Of a stretch of 64,000 nt of DNA, positions 15,639 through 25,700 are shown piece by piece. The notes below the pieces were generated by a model. That model saw only the letters and a program-made list of their open reading frames with translations. It had not been told where the DNA came from and searched no databases. The position numbers were made by a program, and so were the translations under genes. This DNA comes from Xanthobacter autotrophicus (GTDB taxonomy: Bacteria > Pseudomonadota > Alphaproteobacteria > Rhizobiales > Xanthobacteraceae). Position 1 is the stretch's first letter, and every line of letters begins with the position of its first letter. The stretch lies in NCBI RefSeq assembly GCF_043194295.1, contig NZ_JBAFVK010000010.1; one strand, 5' to 3'.

Positions 15639-17075
15639 CTAGAAGTCCTTGTAGACGATGTCGGGCGCGGGCGAGGTCATGACGCTCTGCACCGTGACCA
15701 CGCCCATCACCAGCAGGGTGACGAAGACGGTGCGGGCATAGCGGCTGAGCACCAGCGGCCGGCCGTCGAGCTTGGGCCCACGCAGCAGCCCATCCACCGA
15801 GATCAGCACCTGAAGCGCCACGCAGGAGGCCAGGATGAGGATGAGCGCCGCTGCCACCACACCGCCGAAGCCGATGCCCCGGGCGATCTCCGCCAGTTGC
15901 GCCCAGTCCGACCAGAACCACAGCAGGGTGAAGGCCACCCAGGTGAAGGTGAGGCCGCGGCCGACGAACAGGTAGAGCGGACGGGCGCTGAGCGCCGCGA
16001 AGGGCTTGCGGCCCATCTTCTCCTGGAGGATCGTGCGGTAGATCTGGTTCACCGCCACCCCGAGGCCGTTGAGGAAGCCGAAGAAGAAGAATTCCGACGT
16101 GCGGCCGTGCCAGGCGCCGATCAGGAAGAAGGTGGCAAACAGCGACACCGCGCTCGCATAGGCCAGGAGCTTCGGGTTCTTCACGTTGCGCATGATGGAG
16201 GCGAACAGGGGCGTGTAGACATAGGTCTTTAGCCAGTTCGACAAGGACATATGCCAGCGGTTCCAATAGTCGATGAAGCTGGCGGCCGTGAACGGCTTGT
16301 TGAAATTCTCCGGTAATTCGATGCGGAACAGCCGGGCGATGGCGATGACCACGTCGGTGTAGCCGGAGAAATTGTAGAACAGGAAGATGGGAAACAGCGC
16401 CGCAAGCCCTGCCGCGCAGAAGATGCGCGTGAACAGGCCGGGCGCCTCCACCACCTGGAATTCCAGCGCGTGCTGCAATTCGGCGACGATGGCCGCCGCC
16501 GCCCAGACCTTGAAGCAGCCGATCACCAGCCGCTCCAGCACCTCGCCGAGGACCGCCATGTCGAGGGGGCGGGGGCGCGTCTCGGTGGTGTCGACATAAT
16601 CCTCGTAGCGCTGGATCGGTCCGGACACCAGCGCGGTGAAATTCAGCGTGAAATTGAGATAGGATATGAGCGAGAGTTTCTGCAGCCGTTCGTCGCTGTG
16701 GGCGTCCACCACCAGGTGAAGCACCCGGAAGAAGACATAGGACAGGCCCACCTGCACATAGACCATGTGCAGGAAGCTCTCCTCCGGCAGGAAGGTGTAT
16801 TTCTTCAGCCAGCAGAACAGCAGGATGGTCGCGCCCACCGTGAACCAGAAGGCCCACGCGGTCTGGATCGGCGCGCAGCCGCGGATGAACAAATAGCCGA
16901 TGGTGAGGAACGCGGCATAGGGGATGAGGTCGTAGCCGGTGGCGGCGAAGGTGGCGAGGAAGGCGAAATTCGCCACCAGCAGCACCAGCCGCCGCGCCGC
17001 GCCCACGGGAACGATATTGTAGATCCCCGCCGCGACCAGCGCGAACAGGAAGAACTCAAAGGAAGGGACGCTCAT
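15639..17075 (-). CDS. MBOAT family O-acyltransferase
   Basis: The 478-residue polytopic membrane enzyme is of the AlgI/DltB type. The conserved motif WNRWHMSLSNWLKTYVYTPL lies at 271-290, and the catalytic His of IGAWHG is His323. More than ten hydrophobic segments are visible. MBOAT enzymes move acyl groups from a cytoplasmic thioester donor to a polymer on the outside. The gene starts 3 bases after the FkbH-type stop codon (17079) and is followed by the SGNH gene. The acyl donor here is probably the acyl carrier protein encoded upstream (19076-19342). Confidence 0.92.
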   Translation of the reverse strand: MSVPSFEFFLFALVAAGIYNIVPVGAARRLVLLVANFAFLATFAATGYDLIPYAAFLTIGYLFIRGCAPIQTAWAFWFTVGATILLFCWLKKYTFLPEESFLHMVYVQVGLSYVFFRVLHLVVDAHSDERLQKLSLISYLNFTLNFTALVSGPIQRYEDYVDTTETRPRPLDMAVLGEVLERLVIGCFKVWAAAAIVAELQHALEFQVVEAPGLFTRIFCAAGLAALFPIFLFYNFSGYTDVVIAIARLFRIELPENFNKPFTAASFIDYWNRWHMSLSNWLKTYVYTPLFASIMRNVKNPKLLAYASAVSLFATFFLIGAWHGRTSEFFFFGFLNGLGVAVNQIYRTILQEKMGRKPFAALSARPLYLFVGRGLTFTWVAFTLLWFWSDWAQLAEIARGIGFGGVVAAALILILASCVALQVLISVDGLLRGPKLDGRPLVLSRYARTVFVTLLVMGVVTVQSVMTSPAPDIVYKDF

Positions 17076-17078
17076 GTC

Positions 17079-18992
17079 TCACTCGGCGGCGATCAGTTCC
17101 GGGGCCGCGTTCGCGTAGCGAACGGGTGGGGTTTGCACCTCGACGCTGGTGGCCAGCGTCCAGAGGCTGTTGCCGTCCGCACCCGTGGACAGGGTCGTGA
17201 AACCGAGCTGGGCATAGTGATCGCGCACCAGGGCGTTGCGTTCCGTGGGCCGGTATTCGCCGACCAGCTCGGCGATGCCCTGCCGCCGCGCCGCCTCGAC
17301 CAGATGGCGCAGCACGATCTTCTCCACGCCGCGCCCGAGCACGCGGCAGCTCATCAGCCAGGTGTCGATGAGCCAGCGGTTGCCCTCCATGGTCCGGCAG
17401 GCAACGACGGAAATCATGCCATTGTCGCCGAACCGGTCCTTCAGCCGCACCTGCAGGGTGAAGATGGAGGGGTCTTCCTCCATGGCCTTCACGTCCGCCT
17501 CGCTGTAGCGGCGGCTGGTGAGGTTGAACTGGTTGCTCTTGCTGATGAGCTGGTAGATGCGCGGGCGCCCGATGGCATCGAACGGCCGCAGGTCGATCTC
17601 CATGTCGAGGGCGGCCACATAGTCCTCGATGCTGGCCACGCCCTGGCCGAGGGAGGCGCGGCGGGCGTTGCCCTCGTAGAAGGCGGCGCGCTTGCGGTCT
17701 TCCTCGGAGAACAGGGTGGCCTCGAAATAGCCGGCGGCGCTCAGGGTGCGGGCGTAGAGCGCCGGGTCCTCGGGCAGTTCCGGCACGGCGACCTGCGGCA
17801 GATACTGCCGCACCAGGTCGCGCTCGGCCGGGTTGTCGTCCAGGAACACGAAGCTGTCGAGGCCGAGGGACAGCTCCTCGGCGATGGCCTTGATATTGGT
17901 CGCCTTGTCGTTCCAGTTGGCCTGGAACACGGCGATATGATCTTCCCGCAGCAGCATGTCGGGATGCTCGCGGAAGGCGGCGCGGGCCACGGCATCCGTA
18001 TTCTTGGACGACACCGCCAGCACGATGCCGCGATCGCGCAGGGACAGGGCCAGCTTCTGCACGCTCAGGAAGGCTTCGCCGGTGCCGTCGCCCTCGCCGA
18101 TCTTGATGCCGGCGAGCCCGTCGTCGCCGATGACGCCGCCCCACACCGTATTGTCGAGGTCGAGCACCAGCACGCGGCGACTCTTGCCCTTCAGCGCCGC
18201 CAGCAGCCGGCACAGATGGTCGGCATAGAGGGGGGCGTAATCCATGGAGAAGGGCAGCTTCGCCATGTTCCACTGGGTCGGCGCATGCCATGCGCCGAGG
18301 CCGACCGTGCGCGCCAGCGCGTCCACGTCGAACATGACGCAGCCCTCGATCGGGGGCATGTCGATCAGCCTGCGGTTCAGGCCGCCGACCATCTGCTGCG
18401 GCGTGCCGGCGAGGCGCCGGTCGAGGTGGCCGAACAGGGTCTCCGGCGGCGGAGCGATGGTCTGGACGATGATGTGGGCGGCGGGATTATGCTTGCGCAG
18501 CGCCGCGCACAGGTCCTGGATCAGCACATAGGCGCCGTCCACCGACACTTTCGCGGTCGCAGTATCGCCGATCGGCGCGCTGAGCGGCAGGCCGCGATGG
18601 TCCATCGCCAGCAGGATAGCGTCGCAACCGCTCTGGTTCAGCCGCGAATCGGCCAACATCGCCTCGTTGAGGGTCTGGCCGTAGTTGCAGCCGATGGTTT
18701 CGATCCTAAGGCCGTGCCGCAGGCCCGTCGCCTCGATCGCGGGCAACAGAAGATCAAGGGTGCCGTCGCCGATCACGCCAAGCCGAAGCGGTGCAAGCTG
18801 CGCGGGCGACGCATCATCCAGCCTGGCCGCGCGCAGCAGCGACGCCAGGCGGTTCAGCTGCGTGCCGTCAAGAAAATACCCTGCAAGCTTACGGAATGCA
18901 GACGAGTTTCCTTCGTCCTTCAGTCTCTTGCATGCCTCTCGAAAGTCTTGAACACGAGGTAGCCACGCGAGGTCTCGGTAGATTGCCGCCAT
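17079..18992 (-). CDS. FkbH-type HAD-IIIC protein with C-terminal GNAT-like domain
   Basis: The 637-residue protein is built as three parts. An N-terminal SGNH-like region covers about 70-260 (LGVIGDGTLDLLLPA, AHIIVQTIAPP). The HAD-IIIC/FkbH domain (about 272-450) has motif I DLDNTVWGGVIGDDG at 278-292 and a later VFLDDNPAER. The C-terminal acyltransferase-like region covers about 480-620 (ISVVACRTMEGNRWLIDTWLMSCRVLG). Characterised FkbH proteins take 1,3-bisphosphoglycerate, remove phosphate and load a glyceryl group on an acyl carrier protein. A carrier protein gene lies just upstream and an MBOAT just downstream, so the product may charge the carrier with a glyceryl-type group for transfer to a surface polymer. 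That substrate is inference; FkbH-like proteins with other loaded acids exist. Confidence 0.88.
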   Translation of the reverse strand: MAAIYRDLAWLPRVQDFREACKRLKDEGNSSAFRKLAGYFLDGTQLNRLASLLRAARLDDASPAQLAPLRLGVIGDGTLDLLLPAIEATGLRHGLRIETIGCNYGQTLNEAMLADSRLNQSGCDAILLAMDHRGLPLSAPIGDTATAKVSVDGAYVLIQDLCAALRKHNPAAHIIVQTIAPPPETLFGHLDRRLAGTPQQMVGGLNRRLIDMPPIEGCVMFDVDALARTVGLGAWHAPTQWNMAKLPFSMDYAPLYADHLCRLLAALKGKSRRVLVLDLDNTVWGGVIGDDGLAGIKIGEGDGTGEAFLSVQKLALSLRDRGIVLAVSSKNTDAVARAAFREHPDMLLREDHIAVFQANWNDKATNIKAIAEELSLGLDSFVFLDDNPAERDLVRQYLPQVAVPELPEDPALYARTLSAAGYFEATLFSEEDRKRAAFYEGNARRASLGQGVASIEDYVAALDMEIDLRPFDAIGRPRIYQLISKSNQFNLTSRRYSEADVKAMEEDPSIFTLQVRLKDRFGDNGMISVVACRTMEGNRWLIDTWLMSCRVLGRGVEKIVLRHLVEAARRQGIAELVGEYRPTERNALVRDHYAQLGFTTLSTGADGNSLWTLATSVEVQTPPVRYANAAPELIAAE

Positions 18993-19075
18993 AATCGCCC
19001 GATCCTTCTTGCTCGGACCTCCCCAGAGTGCATTTCCTCAGATCAATACCTTTTGTGGTATTTTTATCTGTTCCA

Positions 19076-19342
19076 TTAGATTTTACTGGCGATGAGGCTC
19101 ACCAGATCACCGAGCTTCGCCAGTGACGCGGCCTGCGCCGCAGAAAGCCGGATCGAAAATGCCGTCTCCACTGCCAGAATGAGTCTGATATTGGCCAAGC
19201 TGTCCCAGCCTTCTACATCAGCTGCCGTCATTTCAGGAAACAAAACGATATCGTCGTCCTGAAATACATTACGGAATACATCCGTAAGCTTTTCATAAAC
19301 GTCTGGATGTTCAAGCGTCACTTCTTTTCCATCCCGTTTCAT
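19076..19342 (-). CDS. Acyl carrier protein
   Basis: An 88-residue four-helix carrier with the phosphopantetheine site GWDSLANIRLI (Ser48). Its acidic helices and length fit the family. It is the first gene of the minus-strand series running through the FkbH, MBOAT and SGNH genes, which points to a dedicated rather than fatty-acid-synthase carrier. The gene and its upstream region are visibly more AT-rich than the neighbours, which may mean recent acquisition or simply a promoter-proximal bias. Confidence 0.88.
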   Translation of the reverse strand: MKRDGKEVTLEHPDVYEKLTDVFRNVFQDDDIVLFPEMTAADVEGWDSLANIRLILAVETAFSIRLSAAQAASLAKLGDLVSLIASKI

Positions 19343-19593
19343 GAATCGCTGGATAGTCTACATGACTCGTGGAGCGGCATTCTTGCGAAAATTCGCCGAA
19401 TAACATTCGTAATCACTGCTATTAGCTTTCATATGACAGAGGGTATGATGAAAAATTACTCTTTTCATCGAAAAGAAAGCTGTCTTCGCAGGTGCAGCAA
19501 TGGTAATCTGATCAGCGATTTGGAGTCAAGTTCCAACAGGTGTCCCGTTTGTCGCAATTTGCGACGCGGAAAAGGGTCGGGAGGCGAGGCGCG
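19343..19593. promoter_or_regulatory. Divergent regulatory region with two palindromes
   Basis: This 251-base AT-rich region lies between the divergent carrier-protein and amidohydrolase genes. It contains GATGAAAA (19447-19454) and TTTTCATC (19462-19469), an 8-bp inverted repeat with a 7-base spacer. It also contains a perfect 15-base palindrome, GTCGCAA-T-TTGCGAC (19551-19565), ending 28 bases before the ATG at 19594. Both look like operator sites; no regulator gene is adjacent. Confidence 0.5.
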
Positions 19594-21330
19594 ATGTATG
19601 ATCTGCTGATCAAGGGCGGGCAGATTGCAGATGGCACCGGGGCGCCGTCGTTCACGGGCGACGTGGCGGTCAAGGACGGCGTGATCGTCGCGGTCGGCAA
19701 GGTGAGCGGCGTCGCGCGCGAGACGGTGGACGCCGACGGCCTCCTGGTCACCCCCGGCTGGATCGACATCCATACCCATTATGACGGCCAAATGAGCTGG
19801 GACGAGCAGCTCGCCCCCTCCCTCTGGCACGGGGTTTCCACTGCAATTTCAGGCAATTGCGGAGTCGGATTCGCACCGGTGAAGCCGGACAGGCACGACT
19901 GGCTCATCCAGATGATGGAGGGGGTCGAGGATATCCCGGGCACCGCTTTGTCCGAGGGCATCTGCTGGGGCTGGGAGACCTTCCCCGAATATCTCGACTT
20001 CCTCGACCGGCGTAGTTTCGCCATCGATGTCGGCTGCCAGATCGCCCATGGCCCCCTGCGCGGATATGTCATGGGCGAGCGCGGCATGACCAACGAGGAC
20101 GCCACCCCCGAGGACATCGCCGCCATGGCCGCCATGGTGCGGCAGGCCCAGGACGCCGGCTCCCTCGGCTTCACAACCTCGCGAACAGTTGTGCACCGCG
20201 CAACGGACGGGGAGCCGGTGCCCGGCACCTTCGCCTCGTTCGAGGAGCTGTACGCCTTCGCCGAGGCGGTGGTGGCGAGCGGCCACGGCGTGATGGAAGT
20301 GGTGCCGGCGGGCCTGCTCGGCGAGGACATCGTCAACCCGGCGCGCGACCTCGCCTGGATGAAGGAGATTTCCGCGCGCACCGGCTGTCCCATCACCTTC
20401 CTGATGGGACAGAACCACATCCAGCCCAGCTTCTGGCGCACCCAGCTCGACGAGACCGCCCCCGCCGGCAGCAACGGCCCGCTGGTGCGCCCGCAGATGT
20501 TCTGCCGCTCCATCGGGGTGATGGTCTGCCTGGAGAGCCGGCACCATCCGTTCCTGGGATCGCCCATCTACAAGGAGCTGTCGAAGCTGCCTTATGCGGA
20601 GATGGTCGGCCGGCTCAAGGCCCAGCCCGAGCTGCGCAAGGCCATGGCGCTGGAGGGCGTGAACGACGTGCTGGGCTTCCCCACCGGCTTCAACCAGTGG
20701 CGCGGCGTCTATCCCCTGAGCAATCCGGCCAATTACGAGCCGGCGCCGGAGACCAGCATCCGCGCCACCGCCAAGCGCGAGAACCGCGACGCCCGCGAGG
20801 TGGCACTCGACATCCTCCTGAGCGAGGACGGCAAGGGCTTCCTGCACCGGCCCATCATGGGCTATGCGGACGGCAACCTCGACCCCACCTTCGACCTCTT
20901 GAGCAGCGCCCACACCATCCCCGGCGGCAGCGATGCCGGCGCGCATGTGGCCACCGTCTGCGATGCCGGCGCGCCCACCTTCCTGCTCACCCACTGGGTG
21001 CGTGATCGCCAGCGCGGCCCGCGCCTGCCGCTGGAACACATCGTGCGCAAGCAGAGCTTCGACACCGCCAGCTTCTACGGCCTGAACGACCGCGGCCGCA
21101 TCGCTCCCGGCCTGCGTGCGGACGTCAACCTCATCGACTATCCCAACCTGCAGCTCGGCAAGTTGCACATGATCTATGACCTGCCCAACGGCGCCCAGCG
21201 CCTGATGCAGAAGGCCGAGGGCTATGTGGCGACCTATGTGAAGGGCGTCGGGGTGACGAAGGGCGGCGAGGACACCGGTGCCCGTCCCGGCCGCTTGGTG
21301 CGGGGTGCTCCGGCGGCGCGTATGCTCTGA
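19594..21330 (+). CDS. N-acyl-D-amino-acid deacylase-like amidohydrolase
   Basis: This is a 578-residue amidohydrolase-superfamily enzyme (D-aminoacylase/COG3653 group). The metal-binding motifs are clear: PGWIDIHTHYDGQ with its HTH pair, the GNCGVGFAP loop holding the Cys seen in D-aminoacylases, and GGSDAGAHVATVCDAG near the C-terminus with the catalytic Asp. ATG 19594 is preferred to 19540 because GGGAGGCGAG precedes it and similarity begins at YDLLIKGG. Family members remove N-acyl groups from D-amino acids, although many paralogues have unknown substrates. A neighbouring NRPS ends with an epimerization-like domain and would make a D-residue, so the two may be linked. The gene has its own palindromic operator upstream. 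Confidence 0.85.
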   Translation: MYDLLIKGGQIADGTGAPSFTGDVAVKDGVIVAVGKVSGVARETVDADGLLVTPGWIDIHTHYDGQMSWDEQLAPSLWHGVSTAISGNCGVGFAPVKPDRHDWLIQMMEGVEDIPGTALSEGICWGWETFPEYLDFLDRRSFAIDVGCQIAHGPLRGYVMGERGMTNEDATPEDIAAMAAMVRQAQDAGSLGFTTSRTVVHRATDGEPVPGTFASFEELYAFAEAVVASGHGVMEVVPAGLLGEDIVNPARDLAWMKEISARTGCPITFLMGQNHIQPSFWRTQLDETAPAGSNGPLVRPQMFCRSIGVMVCLESRHHPFLGSPIYKELSKLPYAEMVGRLKAQPELRKAMALEGVNDVLGFPTGFNQWRGVYPLSNPANYEPAPETSIRATAKRENRDAREVALDILLSEDGKGFLHRPIMGYADGNLDPTFDLLSSAHTIPGGSDAGAHVATVCDAGAPTFLLTHWVRDRQRGPRLPLEHIVRKQSFDTASFYGLNDRGRIAPGLRADVNLIDYPNLQLGKLHMIYDLPNGAQRLMQKAEGYVATYVKGVGVTKGGEDTGARPGRLVRGAPAARML

Positions 21331-21520
21331 TCTGCGGAAGGCGGCTTCGGGCTGGCGGCCTTCTGAGGCTGGCGGGCCGCGATGCCCCGGCGAGGGTGCG
21401 GCGGACAAAAGCGGTGCCCAGGGTGACGGCCGTGGGGCGGGTCGTGCGGCCATCCGCAGGCCGGCGCGACAGGCCACGCCCTGCGTTCAATCTGCGTTGG
21501 CGTTCAGGATGCGCCCGTGC

Positions 21521-22732
21521 TCAGTCGGGCGCTGCGGTTGTCGTCCCGCCAGAACCCGCCACGGTCATGGCCAGCGCGGCGCCGGCCATCAGCGCTGCGG
21601 CCAGCACCACCGGCAGGGCCTGCCCCAAGCCGCCCAGCGCGCCGGAAATCACCGACGAAACGCCCCACCCCATGGCCGCCGCCGAGCCGACCATGCCCAG
21701 GATCCAGCCCTGCCGCTCCGGGGTTACGCGATCCGACAGCATGGTGACGATGGAGGGATAGGCGATGTTGACGGTGATGCCAGCCACCAGCGCCGCCGCA
21801 TAGGCCTGATAGGCCGAGCCCAAAAGAAGGCACGCCACCATGGTGGCCGCATTCAGGGCGAGCCCGGCCACCGCGAGGCTGCGCATGCCGAAGCGCTCGG
21901 CGAGCGCCGGTTGCACCAGCCCGTTGGAGATGCAGAACCCGATCCCCATGATGGACATGAAGGCGCCCACCTGATGCAGGCTCATGTCGAGCCGGGGCGC
22001 CTCCATCAGATAGACCGAGACGAAGACGAAGAAGCTGCCCCACGCCACCTGCATCAGCAGGAAGCCGCCGAGGATGCCGCGCACCGCCCTGTCGCCTGCC
22101 GCCTCCTTGAAGCAGCGCACGCCTTCGAAAATGGAGATGGTCGACCAGTCCACCTTGCGTCCGGGCTTCTCCTCCTCCCGGTAGCCGGTCCACAGCAGCA
22201 CCAGGGCGATCAGCGTCAGCGCCGTGCACAGGTGCAGCGGCGCGGAGAAGGAGATGGTCGACAGGCCGGACGCCACCACCGGGCCGAGCACGAAGCCGAG
22301 GGAGGAGAACAGCATGCTGTAGCTCAGCAGCCGGGCCTTGTTGCTGCCGGTATCCACCAGCGCCGCCTGCGCCGTGGGCTGGGCGGCGGCGGTGGCGCCG
22401 CCGATGAGCCGGCCGAGGAACAGCAGCGGCAGCAGGTGCAGGTCGATGGCAAGGCCGGCCAGAAGATTGCCCAGCAGCACGCCGGCCCCACACAGCAGCA
22501 GCACGGGCCGGCGGCCCCACTGGTCCGACAGGCGCCCCAGCACCGGCGCCATGTAGAGCATCAGAAAGACATAGGTTGCGACCAGCAGCCCGCTGACGAA
22601 ATTGCGCAGCGGCAGCGAGGCATCCGGCAGGAACACCAGCGTGGCCGGATCGATCAGCAGCGGTCCGAGCAGCGGGATGATCACCGTCGCGCTGATGGAA
22701 TCCACCAGGATCAGCAGATAGAGCGCGATCAT
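21521..22732 (-). CDS. MFS transporter
   Basis: The 403-residue major facilitator has about twelve hydrophobic segments and the motif-A loop GRLSDQWGRRP between helices 2 and 3; the middle cytoplasmic loop is RKVDWSTISIFEG. The start overlaps the NRPS stop by four bases (ATGA), so the two are translationally coupled. The obvious role is export of the NRPS product, as for the drug:H+ antiporter (DHA) type. The gene is convergent with the amidohydrolase. Confidence 0.9.
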   Translation of the reverse strand: MIALYLLILVDSISATVIIPLLGPLLIDPATLVFLPDASLPLRNFVSGLLVATYVFLMLYMAPVLGRLSDQWGRRPVLLLCGAGVLLGNLLAGLAIDLHLLPLLFLGRLIGGATAAAQPTAQAALVDTGSNKARLLSYSMLFSSLGFVLGPVVASGLSTISFSAPLHLCTALTLIALVLLWTGYREEEKPGRKVDWSTISIFEGVRCFKEAAGDRAVRGILGGFLLMQVAWGSFFVFVSVYLMEAPRLDMSLHQVGAFMSIMGIGFCISNGLVQPALAERFGMRSLAVAGLALNAATMVACLLLGSAYQAYAAALVAGITVNIAYPSIVTMLSDRVTPERQGWILGMVGSAAAMGWGVSSVISGALGGLGQALPVVLAAALMAGAALAMTVAGSGGTTTAAPD

Positions 22733-25700
22733 GCCGGCGCGGCGACCGGCACGGCGACAGGGTCGTTCAGGTGCGTCTTCAGGCTCTCCCGCATCCGGTC
22801 GGCAAGGCCCTTGATGGTCTCTTCCTTGTAGTTGAAGGAGGAGTACTGGAACCGCACCAGCAGCTTGCCCTCATGTATGACGGCGACGAGATACAGCCAG
22901 AAGTCTGCCGGGTTGTCGGCGAAGGCGTGGTTCTTGAGGTACAGAAGCTCGTCTTCCGGCTTCTCGAACACCGCGCCGTGGAAGCTGGCATCCCAGGTCT
23001 CGCCGAAGAAATTGTACAGGATCTTCACCTGGTCCTGCACCGCCAGCTCCGCCCCGCGCGGATGATAGGCGCGCAGCGCGCCATGGGCGATGCCGTGCCG
23101 GGGCATGGCGTGCAACTGCCCGGCCACGTCTGAAAGCCCGCCCGACAGCACGATGGGCGTGTGGGTGGTGAACCAGCCGCAGATACGGGTGGGATCCACC
23201 CCCTCCACCACCGGCTCGCGCCCGTGGCCCACCACGTGAAGCATCAGGCGATCCTGCCCGGAAGCTTCCACCAGGGCGGCGGCGACGCGCTCGTAAGGAT
23301 TGTGCGGCGTCTCCTCCAGCATGACGCTTTGGAAGGTCACGATGTCCCGCTGCCGGGCGCCGGGCTGGTCGCTGTCTGGGGTGAAGGTCGGGCCCTGCTG
23401 CTCGAGCCAATAGGGGAATTGCGCCTCCGCCTCGGGGGTGGCGGCATAGCTTATGAGGCCTTCCACCCACGCCTTGTAGGTGCCGCCCGCCGGAGCCAGC
23501 GGCTGGCCCAGATAGGCCCGCTGCAGGTCCGTCACCACCGCGCCCCAGGACAGGCCATCGGTCACCAGATGGTGGCAGATGAGCACCAGGCGCTGGCCCT
23601 GTTCGGTGGTGAACAGGCCGGCCCGCATGATCGGGCCCTGCGCGATGTCGATGGTCTCCTGCATCTGCGCCGCCCGCGCGGCCACATCCACCAGCGGGAT
23701 GTCGGCGCATTCGAGCGGCACCTCGATGCCGGTCTCCACATAATATTGGCGCCCGTCATGGAAGCGGAGGCGCAGGGCGTCGTGGTGCGCCACCAGCTTT
23801 TGCAGGGCCTCGCGCAGCCGCTCCGGCTCCAGTGCGCAGCGGAACACGGCGGAGACGTTGAACTGCTGCGGCCGCTCACTCGCCCAGGTGAAATAATAGC
23901 GCTGCATGGGCGACAGCGGCTCGTCGCCGGTGGCCTCGCTTGCGTCCACCGCCCGCACCGGGGCAAGGCCCTGCACCAATTCGGCGATGGTGGGGGTGCG
24001 CTGGAGCGCGGTGGGATCGAGCGGCAGCCCCACCTCCCGCGCCTTGATGCCGAGCTGCACCGCCAGCAGCGAATCGCCGCCCAGCGCATAGAAATTGTCG
24101 TGGATGCCGACGGGCTCGTGCTTCAGCACCGCCTGCCAGATGTCCACCAGCGCAGCCTCGGTCTCGGTGCGCGGCGGCACATAGGGCAGTTCGCCGGGCA
24201 TCTGCGCCACGTCGGGGCGGGGCAGGGCCTTGCGGTCCACCTTGCCGTTGGCCGAGAGCGGGATGCGCTCCAGCGGCACGAACACCCGCGGGATCATGTA
24301 ATAGGGCAGCTTGTCCTGCAAAGCGGCGCGCATCTCGGCGGCGTCCAGCGCGCCCTCCGAAACCACATAGGCCACCAGGAACTTGCCCTTGCGGTTGGGC
24401 TGGTCCTGCCCGTCCACGATGGCGGCCTTCACGCCGGGCAGGGCCTCGATGGCGCCCTCGATCTCGCCCAGCTCCACCCGGAAGCCATTGACCTTCACCT
24501 GGAAGTCGGCCCGGCCGAGGAATTCCACCTGTCCGTCGGGCAGCCAGCGGCCGAGGTCGCCGGTATAATAGATGCGCTCGCCGGTGGCGGGATAGGTGAT
24601 GAAGGCGGCGTTGGTCTTCTCTTCGTCGTGCCAGTAGCCTCGCGCAAGGCAGACGCCGCCCATGAAGATGCGCCCCGGCATGAACGGCGGGCAGGGGTTG
24701 AGACCGGGATCGAGCACCAGCATCTTCTGGTTGGGCATGGCCCGGCCATAGGGGATGGTGGTCCAGATGGGGTCCACCGTGCCGACGCGGTACCAGTTGG
24801 AGAAGATGGAGGTCTCGGTGGGGCCGCCGATGCTCCAGATCACCGCGCCGGGGGCGAGCGGGCGCATGCGGTCCGGCAGGTCGGTGGGGATCTTGTCGCC
24901 GCCCATCATGAACACGCGGATGGAGGGCAGCGCCTCGCCCGACTGCACCCACATGTCCACATACATGGGCACGCTCAGCCAGATGGTGGCCTGATGCTGG
25001 CGCACCAGCTCCACCCAGTGCGGCGGCTCCAGGTGGCGGTCCTCGTCCGGGATCACCACGCCGGCGCCGGCCGAGAGCATGCCGAAGATGTCGTAGACCG
25101 AGAGGTCGAAGCTGAAGTCCGACAGCTGCAACGACCGGTCGCCCGGCCCGACGCCGTGCTCCGCATTGGCGTTGCGCAGGCTGTTCATGACGGAGAAATG
25201 GGTCAGCGTCACGCCCTTCGGCTTGCCGGTGGAGCCGGACGTGAACAGCACGTAGCAAATGTCGCCGATGGCGTTGACGGAGGATGGCCGGGTGTCCGGC
25301 TCGTCCGCCCATAGGGCGGCGTCATCCACGGCGAGGCCGGGGCGGCCGAGGCGGTCCAGCACCCGCTGCTGGCTCAGCACGATCTCCACCTCGCCCTGCG
25401 CGTTCACCGCGTCCATGCGCTCGGGCGGCCAGGCGGCATTGATGGGCAGGTAGCCGGCGCCCGCCTTCAGGATGGCCATGCAGGCCACCGCCTGCTCCCA
25501 GCCCTTCTCCATCATCACCGCGACCAGCGTGTTGGGCTTCACCCCCCGCCGACGCAGCCCGTGGGCGATGCGGTTGGTCAGGCGCTCCATCTCGCCATAG
25601 GTCACCACCCGCTCGCGCATCAGCAGGGCAGGGGCCTCCGGCTGGCGCTCGGCCCAGTCGGAGAAGGCGTCGTGCAGCAGTTGCAGGTCGGGCCGGGGCG

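Noticed and set aside
14224..15642. Plus-strand frame across the SGNH gene
   Set aside because: Antisense to a gene with signal anchor and SGNH blocks; the translation has no recognisable domain.
16470..18962. 830-codon plus-strand frame opposite MBOAT and FkbH genes
   Set aside because: Runs across two genes with clear catalytic motifs on the other strand; the text is His/Gln/Glu/Gly-rich as expected for an antisense shadow.
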